Below, in pieces: positions 51,066 to 59,863 of a stretch of DNA of 64,000 nt. How positions within the stretch are numbered: position 1 is the first letter of the stretch; every line of letters starts with the position of its first letter. The stretch is from positions 186,001 to 250,000 of the forward strand of contig NZ_JAELXT010000004.1 of the NCBI RefSeq assembly GCF_016427565.1, in the 5' to 3' direction. Source of the DNA: Microvirga splendida (lineage in GTDB: Bacteria > Pseudomonadota > Alphaproteobacteria > Rhizobiales > Beijerinckiaceae). A model generated the notes under the pieces. The model worked only from the letters and a program-made list of their open reading frames with translations, was not told the origin of the DNA and made no database searches. The translations under genes and the position numbers were made by a program.

Positions 51066-51800
51066 ATGACCAATCTTTCCATAAGCCCGCGCATCAGCGT
51101 CGTCGTGCCGGTCAAGAACGAGGCGCTCAACATCCTTCCCCTCGTTGAGGAGATCGAGCGGGCCTGCGCACCACTGGCGCCCTTTGAGGTGGTCTATGTG
51201 GACGACGGTTCGACCGACGACACCGGCCAGCGGGTTCTGAGCGCCCGAGCGACGCGCCCGTGGCTGCGCCTCATGCGCCACGAGGCAAGCTGCGGCCAGA
51301 GCGCTGCCGTCCGGACCGGCGTTCACGCGGCTCGGGCGCCTATCGTGATCACCCTCGACGGGGATGGGCAGAACGACCCGGCCTTCATTCCCCAACTGGT
51401 CGCGGCTCTCGACGATCCGGCTGTTGCCCTTGCCGCCGGGCAGCGGGTGGGGCGCAAGGACGGCACCTACAAGAAGTGGCAGTCCCGCATCGCCAACGGC
51501 GTGCGCGGGCGGATCCTCAAGGACGGCACCCGGGACACGGGCTGCGGACTCAAGGCCTTCCGGCGCGACGTGTACCTGCGGTTGCCCTACTTCGACGCTC
51601 TTCACCGCTTCATGCCGGCCCTGGTCAAGCGCGAGGGCTACCGGATCGCCCATGTGGACGTGGTCGACCGCCCGCGCCATGCCGGCCGTTCCAATTATGG
51701 GATGTTCGACCGCCTCTGGGTCGGCATCCTTGATTTAGCCGGAGTCTGGTGGTTGATCCGTCGCCGCCGCCGTGTTCCCGCCGCTCAGGAAATCGTCTGA
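51066..51800 (+). CDS. GT2-family glycosyltransferase (polyprenyl-phosphate sugar synthase type)
   Basis: A 244-residue cytoplasmic-face GT-A enzyme of the DPM1/ArnC kind. RISVVVPVKNEALNI opens the fold, VYVDDGSTDDT and the metal-binding TLDGDGQNDP follow, and GCGLKAFRRDV marks the acceptor side. It ends with one hydrophobic C-terminal segment (LWVGILDLAGVWWLI) that anchors it to the membrane. It would charge undecaprenyl phosphate with the sugar used by the adjacent GT39 enzyme. An earlier in-frame ATG at 51027 is possible; I chose 51066 because it sits right before the fold. Confidence 0.85.
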   Translation: MTNLSISPRISVVVPVKNEALNILPLVEEIERACAPLAPFEVVYVDDGSTDDTGQRVLSARATRPWLRLMRHEASCGQSAAVRTGVHAARAPIVITLDGDGQNDPAFIPQLVAALDDPAVALAAGQRVGRKDGTYKKWQSRIANGVRGRILKDGTRDTGCGLKAFRRDVYLRLPYFDALHRFMPALVKREGYRIAHVDVVDRPRHAGRSNYGMFDRLWVGILDLAGVWWLIRRRRRVPAAQEIV

Positions 51801-52165
51801 TGTTGATGCGCCTTTCCCATGACCTGGGACTTTATTTCTACGATCTGGTCGTCGCCCGATTCGACCTGTGGGCTGCTTTCGGCGTGCTGGCCCAGTTCGT
51901 CTTCGGGGCGCGCTTCATCGTCCAATGGGTTGCCAGCGAGAAGGCGGAGAAGAGCGTCATCCCGGTCGGGTTCTGGATCCTGTCGATCTCGGGCGGCCTG
52001 ATGACCCTGGTCTACGGCTTCGCCCGCAGCGACATCGTCATCATTCTCGGCCAGGCCTTCTCGATCTTCATCTATGTCCGCAATCTCATGCTGATCGCCA
52101 AGGAAAAGCGGAAGTCCGAAGGTGGGATCGTGCCGGCCGCGGAGGCCGAGGCTTCGGCGGGATAG
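51800..52165 (+). CDS. LAB_N (lipid A biosynthesis N-terminal) domain membrane protein
   Basis: A 121-residue protein with about three membrane helices. The conserved FVFGARFIVQWVASEKAEKS and IPVGFWILSISGGLMTLVYG are the hallmark of the LAB_N domain. The ATG overlaps the GT2 stop (TGATG). Such small proteins accompany GT2 and GT39 enzymes and may flip or retain the lipid-linked sugar, by analogy with small ArnE/F-like partners; that role is inference. Its presence ties the operon to outer-membrane glycolipid modification. The C-terminus is a charged, alanine-rich tail. Confidence 0.87.
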   Translation: MLMRLSHDLGLYFYDLVVARFDLWAAFGVLAQFVFGARFIVQWVASEKAEKSVIPVGFWILSISGGLMTLVYGFARSDIVIILGQAFSIFIYVRNLMLIAKEKRKSEGGIVPAAEAEASAG

Positions 52166-52188
52166 ACCCGCCGAACCCCTGACAAGCC

Positions 52189-53385
52189 TCAGGCCGCGCG
52201 GGCATCCGCCTCCCGGAGCCTGGCGAAGCCTGCATCGAGATCCCGCTTCAGGTCGTCCAGATCCTCGAGCCCGATGTGGAAGCGCAGGGAGTGGCCGCCC
52301 GGCTCCCATCGCGTAGCCGTGCGATAGCTGGCGCAGTCGAACGGGATCACGAGGCTCTCGAACCCGCCCCAGGAATACCCCATGCCGAACAGGGAGAGCC
52401 CGTCGAGCATGGCCGCCAGAGCCTGGTTCGAGGACGGCTTGAGGACCACCGAGAACAGGCCCGACGACCCCTTGAAGTCGCGCTTCCAGATCTCGTGGCC
52501 GGGATAGCTCTCAAGCGCCGGGTGCAGCACCTTCGCCACCTCCGGTCGGGCATCGAGCCAGCGGGCCATCTCAAGGGCCTGCTTCTCGTGCTCCCGCAGG
52601 CGCAGCGCCATGGTGCGCAGGCCTCTCAGGCCCAGGAACACGTCCTCCGGCCCCGGGCACATGGCGAAGGAATCGTAAGTGTCGCGCAGGGCCTTGAAAC
52701 AACGCTCGTTGGCCGAGACCATGCCGAGCAGCAGGTCAGACCCGCCGCTCAGGTATTTGGTGCCCGCTTCGATGGCGATGTCCACGCCGCGTTCGTGCGG
52801 CGGGAAGAGCAGGGGGGTCGCCCAGGTATTGTCCATGAGGACCACGGCCCCACGCCGGTGCGCCACCTCGGCGATGGCAGGGATATCCTGCATCTCGAAG
52901 GACTGCGATCCAGGTGCCTCCGTGAACACGGCTGCAGTGTTCGGACGGATCAGAGCCTCGATCCCGGCGCCGATTCCGGGATCGTAATAGGTGGTTTCCA
53001 CACCAAATTTCTTCAGCATGCCGTTGCAGAACTGCCGCGTCGGCAAATAGACCGAATCCGTCATCAGCAGATGGTCGCCGGACTTGAGGCAGGACATCAG
53101 GGCCAGGGTGACCGCCGCAAGGCCCGAAGGTGCGAGCACCGTTCCTGCCGCGCCGGTCAATTCGGTCCAGGCCGTTTCGAGCGAACTGGTGGTCGGAGTC
53201 CCCTTCGTCCCATAGGAATAACGCCCGCGCCGGTGCAGCAGGTCGTCCGTCGTGGGATAGAGAACCGTGGATCCGCGATAGATCGGCGTATTCACGAATC
53301 CGTGCTGGTCGAACGGCTCCCGGCCGGCGTGGACGAGGCGGGTGCGTTCGGAGATGTTTTCTGGCTTTGGGGGGAGTTTTGACAT
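52189..53385 (-). CDS. metC: Cystathionine beta-lyase
   Basis: A 398-residue Cys/Met-metabolism PLP enzyme. The PLP lysine is Lys210 in GTKYLSGGSD, the ring-stacking region is PSGLAAVTLAL and Asp185 in VLMDNTWATP pairs with the pyridine nitrogen. The C-terminal GGFESLVIPFD and LRFHIGLEDLDDL are typical of the MetC branch. It releases homocysteine, pyruvate and ammonia from cystathionine in methionine synthesis. It is divergent from the aap amino-acid importer, sharing a 228-bp region, and sseA lies just beyond that operon, hinting at joint sulfur amino-acid use. Confidence 0.92.
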   Translation of the reverse strand: MSKLPPKPENISERTRLVHAGREPFDQHGFVNTPIYRGSTVLYPTTDDLLHRRGRYSYGTKGTPTTSSLETAWTELTGAAGTVLAPSGLAAVTLALMSCLKSGDHLLMTDSVYLPTRQFCNGMLKKFGVETTYYDPGIGAGIEALIRPNTAAVFTEAPGSQSFEMQDIPAIAEVAHRRGAVVLMDNTWATPLLFPPHERGVDIAIEAGTKYLSGGSDLLLGMVSANERCFKALRDTYDSFAMCPGPEDVFLGLRGLRTMALRLREHEKQALEMARWLDARPEVAKVLHPALESYPGHEIWKRDFKGSSGLFSVVLKPSSNQALAAMLDGLSLFGMGYSWGGFESLVIPFDCASYRTATRWEPGGHSLRFHIGLEDLDDLKRDLDAGFARLREADARAA

Positions 53386-53472
53386 CGCTTCAAGGGCTTG
53401 CTGAGGAGGTCCCGATCTGAAACCGCGCAGCCTTTGGCGTCAAGTCGGGCCCGAATTGCCTCCCATCAAGAC

Positions 53473-53501
53473 TTGACCAGTGATCAATCATTGAATTTGA
53501 T
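53473..53501 (+). promoter_or_regulatory. Candidate sigma70 promoter for aapJQMP
   Basis: TTGACC and TTTGAT are separated by 17 bp in the metC-aapJ divergent region, giving a leader of about 100 bases before aapJ. Called by eye from consensus and position. Confidence 0.4.
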
Positions 53502-53613
53502 GGATCCCGATGCCGTCTCGACCGAGGCGGCGCGGAACGGTCTAAACGGGGCTCGGCTGGGGGATATCCAGGATCCGTCGAGTCATGTTGAACTATTGGG
53601 AGAACATAGAAAC

Positions 53614-54633
53614 ATGAAAAAGGCTCTCGTATCGATTGCCTTCGGCCTGACGGCCAGCCTGTTCGCCACGGGCGCCTCGGCCCAGGCAACGCTCAACAGC
53701 GTGAAGCAGAAGGGCTTTCTGACCTGCGGCTCGAACACCGGCCTCGCCGGCTTCGGCCAGCCGGACGCCCAGGGTAACTGGACCGGCCTCGACGTCGACC
53801 TCTGCCGCGCCATCGCGGCCGCGATCTTCGACGATCCGTCCAAGGTCCGCTACATTCCGCTCGCCGCCAAGGATCGCTTCACGGCGCTTCAGTCGGGCGA
53901 GGTGGACGTGCTGTCCCGCAACTCGACCAAGACGATGTCGCGCGACACGCAGCTCGGCCTCGACTTCCCGGCCATCAACTACTACGACGGCCAGGGCTTC
54001 ATGGTCCGCAAGAAGCTCGGCGTCTCCTCGGCCAAGGAGCTGAACGGCGCTTCGATCTGCACGCAGCAGGGCACCACGACCGAGCTGAACCTCGCCGACT
54101 ACTTCCGTGCCAACAACATGAAGTACGAAGTGGTGGCTTTCGCGACCTCGGACGAGACCTTCAAGGCCTATGATTCCGGCCGTTGCGACGCCTTCACCAC
54201 CGACGCCTCGGGCCTCTACGCCGAGCGTCTGCGCGCCTCGGCTCCGGACGATCATATCGTTCTGCCCGAGATCATCTCAAAGGAGCCGCTTGGCCCGGCT
54301 GTCCGCCATGGCGACAACCAGTGGAGCGACATCGTCAGCTGGACCCACAATGCCATGCTGAACGCTGAAGAGCTCGGCGTCACGAAGGCCAATGTCGACC
54401 AGATGAAGACCTCCGACAACCCGGAGATCAAGCGTCTGCTCGGCACCGAAGGCAAGTTCGGCGAGGCCATCGGCCTCACCAATGACTGGGCTTACCGGAT
54501 CATCAAGCATGTGGGCAACTACGGCGAGTCGTTCGAGAAGAACGTCGGCGAAGGCTCGCGCCTGAAGATCAAGCGCGGTCAGAACGCGCTCTGGACCAAG
54601 GGCGGCCTGCAATACGGCATCCCGGTTCGCTAA
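53614..54633 (+). CDS. aapJ: General L-amino-acid ABC transporter substrate-binding protein
   Basis: A 339-residue periplasmic receptor of the AapJ/BztA type. The signal peptide ends near GASA23, and the mature start ATLNSVKQKGFLTCGSN with GLAGFGQPDAQGNWTGLDVD is characteristic. RNSTKTMSRDTQLGLDF and the two-cysteine region match broad-range L-amino-acid receptors of rhizobia. A strong ribosome site (GGGAGAAC) precedes the ATG at 53614. It is followed by a 10-bp-stem hairpin, which should keep the receptor in excess over the channel subunits. Confidence 0.95.
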   Translation: MKKALVSIAFGLTASLFATGASAQATLNSVKQKGFLTCGSNTGLAGFGQPDAQGNWTGLDVDLCRAIAAAIFDDPSKVRYIPLAAKDRFTALQSGEVDVLSRNSTKTMSRDTQLGLDFPAINYYDGQGFMVRKKLGVSSAKELNGASICTQQGTTTELNLADYFRANNMKYEVVAFATSDETFKAYDSGRCDAFTTDASGLYAERLRASAPDDHIVLPEIISKEPLGPAVRHGDNQWSDIVSWTHNAMLNAEELGVTKANVDQMKTSDNPEIKRLLGTEGKFGEAIGLTNDWAYRIIKHVGNYGESFEKNVGEGSRLKIKRGQNALWTKGGLQYGIPVR

Positions 54634-54648
54634 GCCGATCCAAGAACA

Positions 54649-54674
54649 GGGCGCCCGGACAACCGGGCGCCCTT
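54649..54674 (+). terminator. Hairpin after aapJ
   Basis: A perfect 10-bp GC-rich stem (54649-54658 with 54663-54672) with an ACAA loop, followed by only two U. It is a likely attenuator or 3' stabiliser between aapJ and aapQ. Confidence 0.65.
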
Positions 54675-54746
54675 CAAGAATAATGAAAGCCGCTTGACCC
54701 GGGCACGAACAGGGGATGACGGCCGGGTATCGAGAGCCGCCAGAGG

Positions 54747-55958
54747 ATGAACTCAGTGCAGACCGCTGTCAGTCAGACATCGCCCCCCAAGAAGTCGTTT
54801 CTCTACGATCCCAAGGTTCGTGGAGCTTTTTATCAGGTCGTTCTCGTCGCGGCGATCATCGTCCTGTTCTATGTGGCCGCGACGAACGCCGTCGAAAACC
54901 TGCAGCGCGCCAGGATCGCCTCAGGCTTCGGCTTCCTCAACAACACGGCCGGCTTCGACATCAGCCAGACCCTGATCGAGTTCAGTGCGGCCGGCGGCAC
55001 CTACGGCGATGCCTTCATCGTCGGCCTTCTGAACACCCTGATCGTTTCCGCGATCGGCATCTTCTTCACGACCTTCCTCGGCTTCCTGATCGGCATCGCC
55101 CGGCTGTCCAAGAACTGGATGGTGGCGAAAGTGGCCATGGTCTATGTCGAGGTGCTGCGGAACGTCCCGCTGCTGGTCCAGCTGCTGTTCTGGTACATCG
55201 CAGTGCTTGGAGCCCTGCCGCACCCGCGCGATTCCCTCGAGATGGGCGCCGGATTCTACCTGAACTCACGCGGCCTGTTCATGGCCCAGCCCCTCTGGGG
55301 CCCCAACATCGGTGTACTTGTCGCCGTCTTCCTTCTCGGCTTGATCGGTACATTCATCTACCGGCGCTGGGCGAAGAAGCAGCAGGAGCAGACCGGCCGG
55401 CAGTACCCCGTCGGGAAGGTTACGCTCGCCTTGGTCCTCGGCCTGCCGATCCTGACCTGGATCGTGCTGGCCCTCGTCGGCGCCAATCCGATCACGTTCG
55501 AGCTGCCGCGCAGGGGAACCTTCAACCTGACCGGCGGCATGCAGATCCTGCCTGAATTCGTGGCGCTGCTTCTCGGCCTCGTCACCTACACGGCCGCCTT
55601 CATCGCCGAGGTCGTCCGCGCCGGCATCCTGGCGGTGTCGAAAGGGCAGACGGAAGCCGCGGGATCTCTCGGTCTTCCACCGGGCAAAATCCTTCGTCTG
55701 GTGGTGATCCCGCAGGCCATGCGCGTCATCATCCCGCCGCTGACGAGCCAGTATCTGAACCTGACGAAGAACTCGTCGCTTGCGGTGGCCATCGGCTACC
55801 CGGACCTCGTGCAGGTCTTCATGGGCACCGTGCTCAACCAGACCGGCCAGGCCATCGAGGTCGTGGTGATCACCATGGGCGTGTATCTCACGATCAGCCT
55901 GCTGACCTCGTTCTTCATGAACATCTACAACCGCCGTGTGGCGATCGTCGAACGGTAG
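54747..55958 (+). CDS. aapQ: General L-amino-acid ABC transporter permease AapQ
   Basis: A 403-residue inner-membrane subunit. An N-terminal helix and a long insertion typical of AapQ precede the core, and the coupling loop EAAGSLGLPPGKILRLVVIP is the polar-amino-acid permease EAA motif. The segment RNVPLLVQLLFWYIAVLGALP is another family mark. The ATG at 54747 has a weak, very close ribosome site; a GTG three codons in is an alternative. It pairs with AapM 8 bp downstream. Confidence 0.95.
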   Translation: MNSVQTAVSQTSPPKKSFLYDPKVRGAFYQVVLVAAIIVLFYVAATNAVENLQRARIASGFGFLNNTAGFDISQTLIEFSAAGGTYGDAFIVGLLNTLIVSAIGIFFTTFLGFLIGIARLSKNWMVAKVAMVYVEVLRNVPLLVQLLFWYIAVLGALPHPRDSLEMGAGFYLNSRGLFMAQPLWGPNIGVLVAVFLLGLIGTFIYRRWAKKQQEQTGRQYPVGKVTLALVLGLPILTWIVLALVGANPITFELPRRGTFNLTGGMQILPEFVALLLGLVTYTAAFIAEVVRAGILAVSKGQTEAAGSLGLPPGKILRLVVIPQAMRVIIPPLTSQYLNLTKNSSLAVAIGYPDLVQVFMGTVLNQTGQAIEVVVITMGVYLTISLLTSFFMNIYNRRVAIVER

Positions 55959-55966
55959 GAGATCCT

Positions 55967-57286
55967 ATGAGCACCGCCGTCGATATGCCCCGTTTCGTCC
56001 GCGCCAGGGAGGCGGAGGCCCTGCCTCCGCCCAATCTGGCCCGCGGTCCCATCGCTTGGGTTCGGGAGAATCTCTTTTCCGGCCCCTTCAACACGATCCT
56101 GACGCTGGTGGTTTTCTACCTCCTGTATATCAGCGTTCCGCCTCTGCTGAATTTCCTGGTGTTCGACGCTGTCTGGACCGGCGCCGACCGTGCAGCCTGC
56201 CGCGCCGACGCAGGCGGCAGCGAGAGCGGCGCCTGCTGGGCGTTCATCTGGGACAAGATCAACTACTTCATCTACGGCTCCTACACGATCTCCGAGCGCT
56301 GGCGGGTGAACATCTTCTTCTCCCTCCTGGCCATCGGCGTCGTGTGGCTCCTGTGGCTGAAGGCGCCGCGGCGGGACCTGGGTGCGGTCTATTTCTTCTG
56401 GGTGTTCCCGGTCGTCTCCTACATCCTGCTCACCGGCGGCAACGAGAATTTCAGCGTCCGCTTCTGGATCGGGTTCGCCATCTTCGGCGCGCTGATCATT
56501 GCGCTCTTCGCCTTCGTGTCCGCTCTGCTCAAGACCTCCATGCGCCCGGCCCTCATCCTGGGTGGCGGCATCGTGGCCGTGATCGGCGTGACCCTCGCCC
56601 TGGTGGATTTCAATTTCGGCCTTGAGCATGTGCCCACGTCCCTGTGGGGCGGCATCCTCGTGACCCTGCTGGTCGCGACGGTCGGCATCGTGGTCTCGCT
56701 GCCGTTCGGAATCGTTCTGGCCCTGGGCCGGCGTTCGAATCTTCCGATTGTACGGCTGGCATCGGTCATCTTTATCGAGTTCGTGCGCGGCGTGCCGCTG
56801 ATCACGGTCTTGATCATGGCCAACACCATGCTGCCGCTCTTCCTGCCGGGCGACATGACGGTGGACCGCCTGCTGCGGCCGCTCATCGGCACGGCGCTGT
56901 TCGCCTCCGCCTACATGGCCGAGGTGGTGCGCGGCGGCCTTCAAGCCATGCCGAAGGGGCAGTATGAGGGGGCGATGTCGCTCGGCCTGAACTACCCACA
57001 GATGATGTCCCTGATCATCCTCCCGCAGGCCCTGCGCATCGTGATCCCGGGCATCGTGAACACCTTCATCGGCCTGTTCAAGGACACCTCGCTGGTCGCC
57101 ATCGTGGGCATCTTCGACCTCGTGAAGACGATCGAGGCCTCGCGCATCGACCCGGACTGGGCTGCCCCCACCATCGGCCTCACGGGTTATGCCTTCGCCG
57201 CCCTTTTCTACTTCATCTTCTGCTTCGGCATGTCGCGATACTCGCTTGGAGTCGAGCGGCGCCTTGCGGCTGGTCAGAAACGGTAA
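55967..57286 (+). CDS. aapM: General L-amino-acid ABC transporter permease AapM
   Basis: A 439-residue inner-membrane subunit, longer than the usual AapM by some tens of residues. It carries two extra hydrophobic segments in the N-terminal half before the core domain. The core has EFVRGVPLITVLIMANTMLP and the coupling loop YEGAMSLGLNYPQMMSLIIL. A GGAG ribosome site precedes the ATG. It forms the channel with AapQ. Confidence 0.94.
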   Translation: MSTAVDMPRFVRAREAEALPPPNLARGPIAWVRENLFSGPFNTILTLVVFYLLYISVPPLLNFLVFDAVWTGADRAACRADAGGSESGACWAFIWDKINYFIYGSYTISERWRVNIFFSLLAIGVVWLLWLKAPRRDLGAVYFFWVFPVVSYILLTGGNENFSVRFWIGFAIFGALIIALFAFVSALLKTSMRPALILGGGIVAVIGVTLALVDFNFGLEHVPTSLWGGILVTLLVATVGIVVSLPFGIVLALGRRSNLPIVRLASVIFIEFVRGVPLITVLIMANTMLPLFLPGDMTVDRLLRPLIGTALFASAYMAEVVRGGLQAMPKGQYEGAMSLGLNYPQMMSLIILPQALRIVIPGIVNTFIGLFKDTSLVAIVGIFDLVKTIEASRIDPDWAAPTIGLTGYAFAALFYFIFCFGMSRYSLGVERRLAAGQKR

Positions 57287-57292
57287 ACATCC

Positions 57293-58081
<789 letters not shown>

Positions 58082-58104
58082 GGCGGATCGAGCCGACGAA
58101 AAAA

Positions 58105-58129
58105 GGCCCCGACATTTCGGGGCCTTTTT
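58105..58129. terminator. Bidirectional Rho-independent terminator
   Basis: An 8-bp GC-rich perfect stem (58105-58112 with 58117-58124) with a CATT loop, flanked by A6 on the left and T5 on the right. It serves aapP on the plus strand and sseA on the minus strand. Confidence 0.9.
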
Positions 58130-58153
58130 GTTGGTCGATTCACAATCGAGATA

Positions 58154-59008
58154 TCAGTCTTTCTTCGCCGGCCCCGTCGCCACCGGCAGGTCGTCTCGCG
58201 CGCCCCATTCGGCCCAGGCACCGTCATAGATCGCCTTGATCGGGCGGCCTGTGACCTCGAAGGCGACGCCGAGGATGGCGGCCGAGACGCCGGAGCCGCA
58301 ACTGGTGATCACCGGCTGGTCGGGGTCGATTCCGGCCTCCGCGATAGCCTTCTCAAGACCGTCCTTGTCCTTCAGGCGGCCGTTCTCGACGATCCGGTCG
58401 AAGGGCAGGTTGAGGCTGCCGGGAATATGGCCCATGCGCAGGCCGGGGCGCGGTTCGGGAGCCTCGCCCATGAAGCGGGCGGCAGGCCGGGCGTCGACCA
58501 CCTGGGCGGTCTTCGATTGCAGCGCCCCCTGCACCGCCGAGGCATCCGCAACGGCCGAAGGGTTGAACGCTGGCGTGAAGGTGCGGGGAGCGTGGGGCTT
58601 CTCCGGTCCCGTTTCGACGGGCCGTCCTTCCGCCTTCCATGCGGGAAAGCCGCCGTCGAGGATCGAGACCTTGCGGGCCCCGAAGGCCTGGAATGTCCAG
58701 CGCACACGTGGGGCCGAGAACAAGCCGGCGCCGTCGTAAACGACGATGGTCATGCTCTCGCTGATCCCCATCGCGCCGACCGCCTTCGCGAAATCCTCAG
58801 GCGAGGGCAGCATGTGGGGCAGGGACGACGAGGTATCCTTCACGGTGTCGATGTCGAAACGCACTGCGCCGGGGATGTGACCCGCAAGATACTCGGCTTG
58901 AGGGTCACGGTTCTGCGTGGGCAGGTACCAGGAGCCGTCCACGACCACGAGGTCCGGATCGTCGAGGTGCTCCTGTAGCCAGGCGGTCGATACGAAGGGT
59001 TGAAGCAT
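58154..59008 (-). CDS. sseA: 3-mercaptopyruvate sulfurtransferase
   Basis: A 284-residue two-rhodanese-domain protein. The active-site cysteine is Cys237 in the loop CGSGVSA, which marks mercaptopyruvate rather than thiosulfate sulfurtransferases (CRKGV). The first domain is inactive and ends with ILDGGFPAWKAEGRPVE. It moves sulfur from 3-mercaptopyruvate, a cysteine-breakdown product, to thiol or cyanide acceptors. It starts 30 bp after the AlaX-type gene on the same strand and could be co-transcribed with it. Confidence 0.93.
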   Translation of the reverse strand: MLQPFVSTAWLQEHLDDPDLVVVDGSWYLPTQNRDPQAEYLAGHIPGAVRFDIDTVKDTSSSLPHMLPSPEDFAKAVGAMGISESMTIVVYDGAGLFSAPRVRWTFQAFGARKVSILDGGFPAWKAEGRPVETGPEKPHAPRTFTPAFNPSAVADASAVQGALQSKTAQVVDARPAARFMGEAPEPRPGLRMGHIPGSLNLPFDRIVENGRLKDKDGLEKAIAEAGIDPDQPVITSCGSGVSAAILGVAFEVTGRPIKAIYDGAWAEWGARDDLPVATGPAKKD

Positions 59009-59037
59009 GGGCCATTCCTCTTGCGTGAGGGAAGAAT

Positions 59038-59760
59038 TCAGTCGGCGAGGGACAGGCGAACGCGGCGGTTCTGCTTGCCCTTTTTCTCGATGGCAGTGAT
59101 GGCGACGGTGCCGATCTCGGCCGTGCGCCGCACATGGGTGCCGCCGCAGGGCTGAAGATCGATGCCCTCGATCTCCACCAGACGCACCCGTCCGGATCCG
59201 CGCGGCGGTTTCACCGCCATGGTTTTCACGAGGCCTGGATTGGCATCCAGCTCCTCATCGGTGATCCACCGCTCTGTGACGGGCGCGTCCTTTGCGATCA
59301 ATGCGTTGAGCTTTTCCGTGATCTCATCCTTGTCGAGTCCCGCATCCGGGATGTCGAAATCGAGCCGCCCGTCGCCGTCTCCGATGGCTCCGCCGGTGAC
59401 CGGATAGGGCAGCACCACGCTCAGGAGATGAAGCGCCGTGTGGATGCGCATGCGCTTGAGGCGCCGCGGCCAGTCGAGCTGTACGGTGACGGTCTCGCCC
59501 TCCATGAGCCGCGATGCCGCTTCGGGTCCGATCAGATGAGCCACCTGCGAGCGGTCCGCTGCGTAGACGGTGTTGGTGATCTCCATCCTTTCGCCTTCGG
59601 CCTTCACGAGCATGCCCGCGTCGCCCGGCTGCCCGCCGCCTTGGGCATAGAACACCGTGCGGTCGAGGACGACGCCACCCTCAGGGGTGGTTCCGAGAAC
59701 CCGCGCTTCGCAGGAGGTGGCATAGGCATCGTCGCGGAAAAGCAGCGTCGTGGCGGTCAT
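59038..59760 (-). CDS. AlaX-type alanyl-tRNA editing protein
   Basis: A 240-residue free-standing homolog of the AlaRS editing domain. The zinc ligands are His107 and His111 in HTALH and Cys205 and His209 in CGGTH, and the GGGQPGD loop is at 41-47. It hydrolyses Ser- or Gly-charged tRNA-Ala in trans. I start at the ATG at 59760; the 76-residue in-frame extension upstream is arginine/proline-rich and not homologous. A 103-bp gap separates it from the photolyase gene upstream. Confidence 0.9.
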   Translation of the reverse strand: MTATTLLFRDDAYATSCEARVLGTTPEGGVVLDRTVFYAQGGGQPGDAGMLVKAEGERMEITNTVYAADRSQVAHLIGPEAASRLMEGETVTVQLDWPRRLKRMRIHTALHLLSVVLPYPVTGGAIGDGDGRLDFDIPDAGLDKDEITEKLNALIAKDAPVTERWITDEELDANPGLVKTMAVKPPRGSGRVRLVEIEGIDLQPCGGTHVRRTAEIGTVAITAIEKKGKQNRRVRLSLAD

Positions 59761-59863
59761 GAGCGTCTCAACATGTGGCGGGGCGAAGGGCCCTTGTGGA
59801 AAAGCGAGGCGCGATGCTGACGGCAATGGGAGCGGCGGGTCAAGCCACTCCCTTGGTCGGATG

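Noticed and set aside
49113..51680. An 855-codon minus-strand frame under the GT39 and GT2 genes
   Set aside because: Its composition (Arg, Gly, Glu, Gln, His-rich) is typical of antisense frames, and the plus-strand genes have catalytic motifs and membrane segments.
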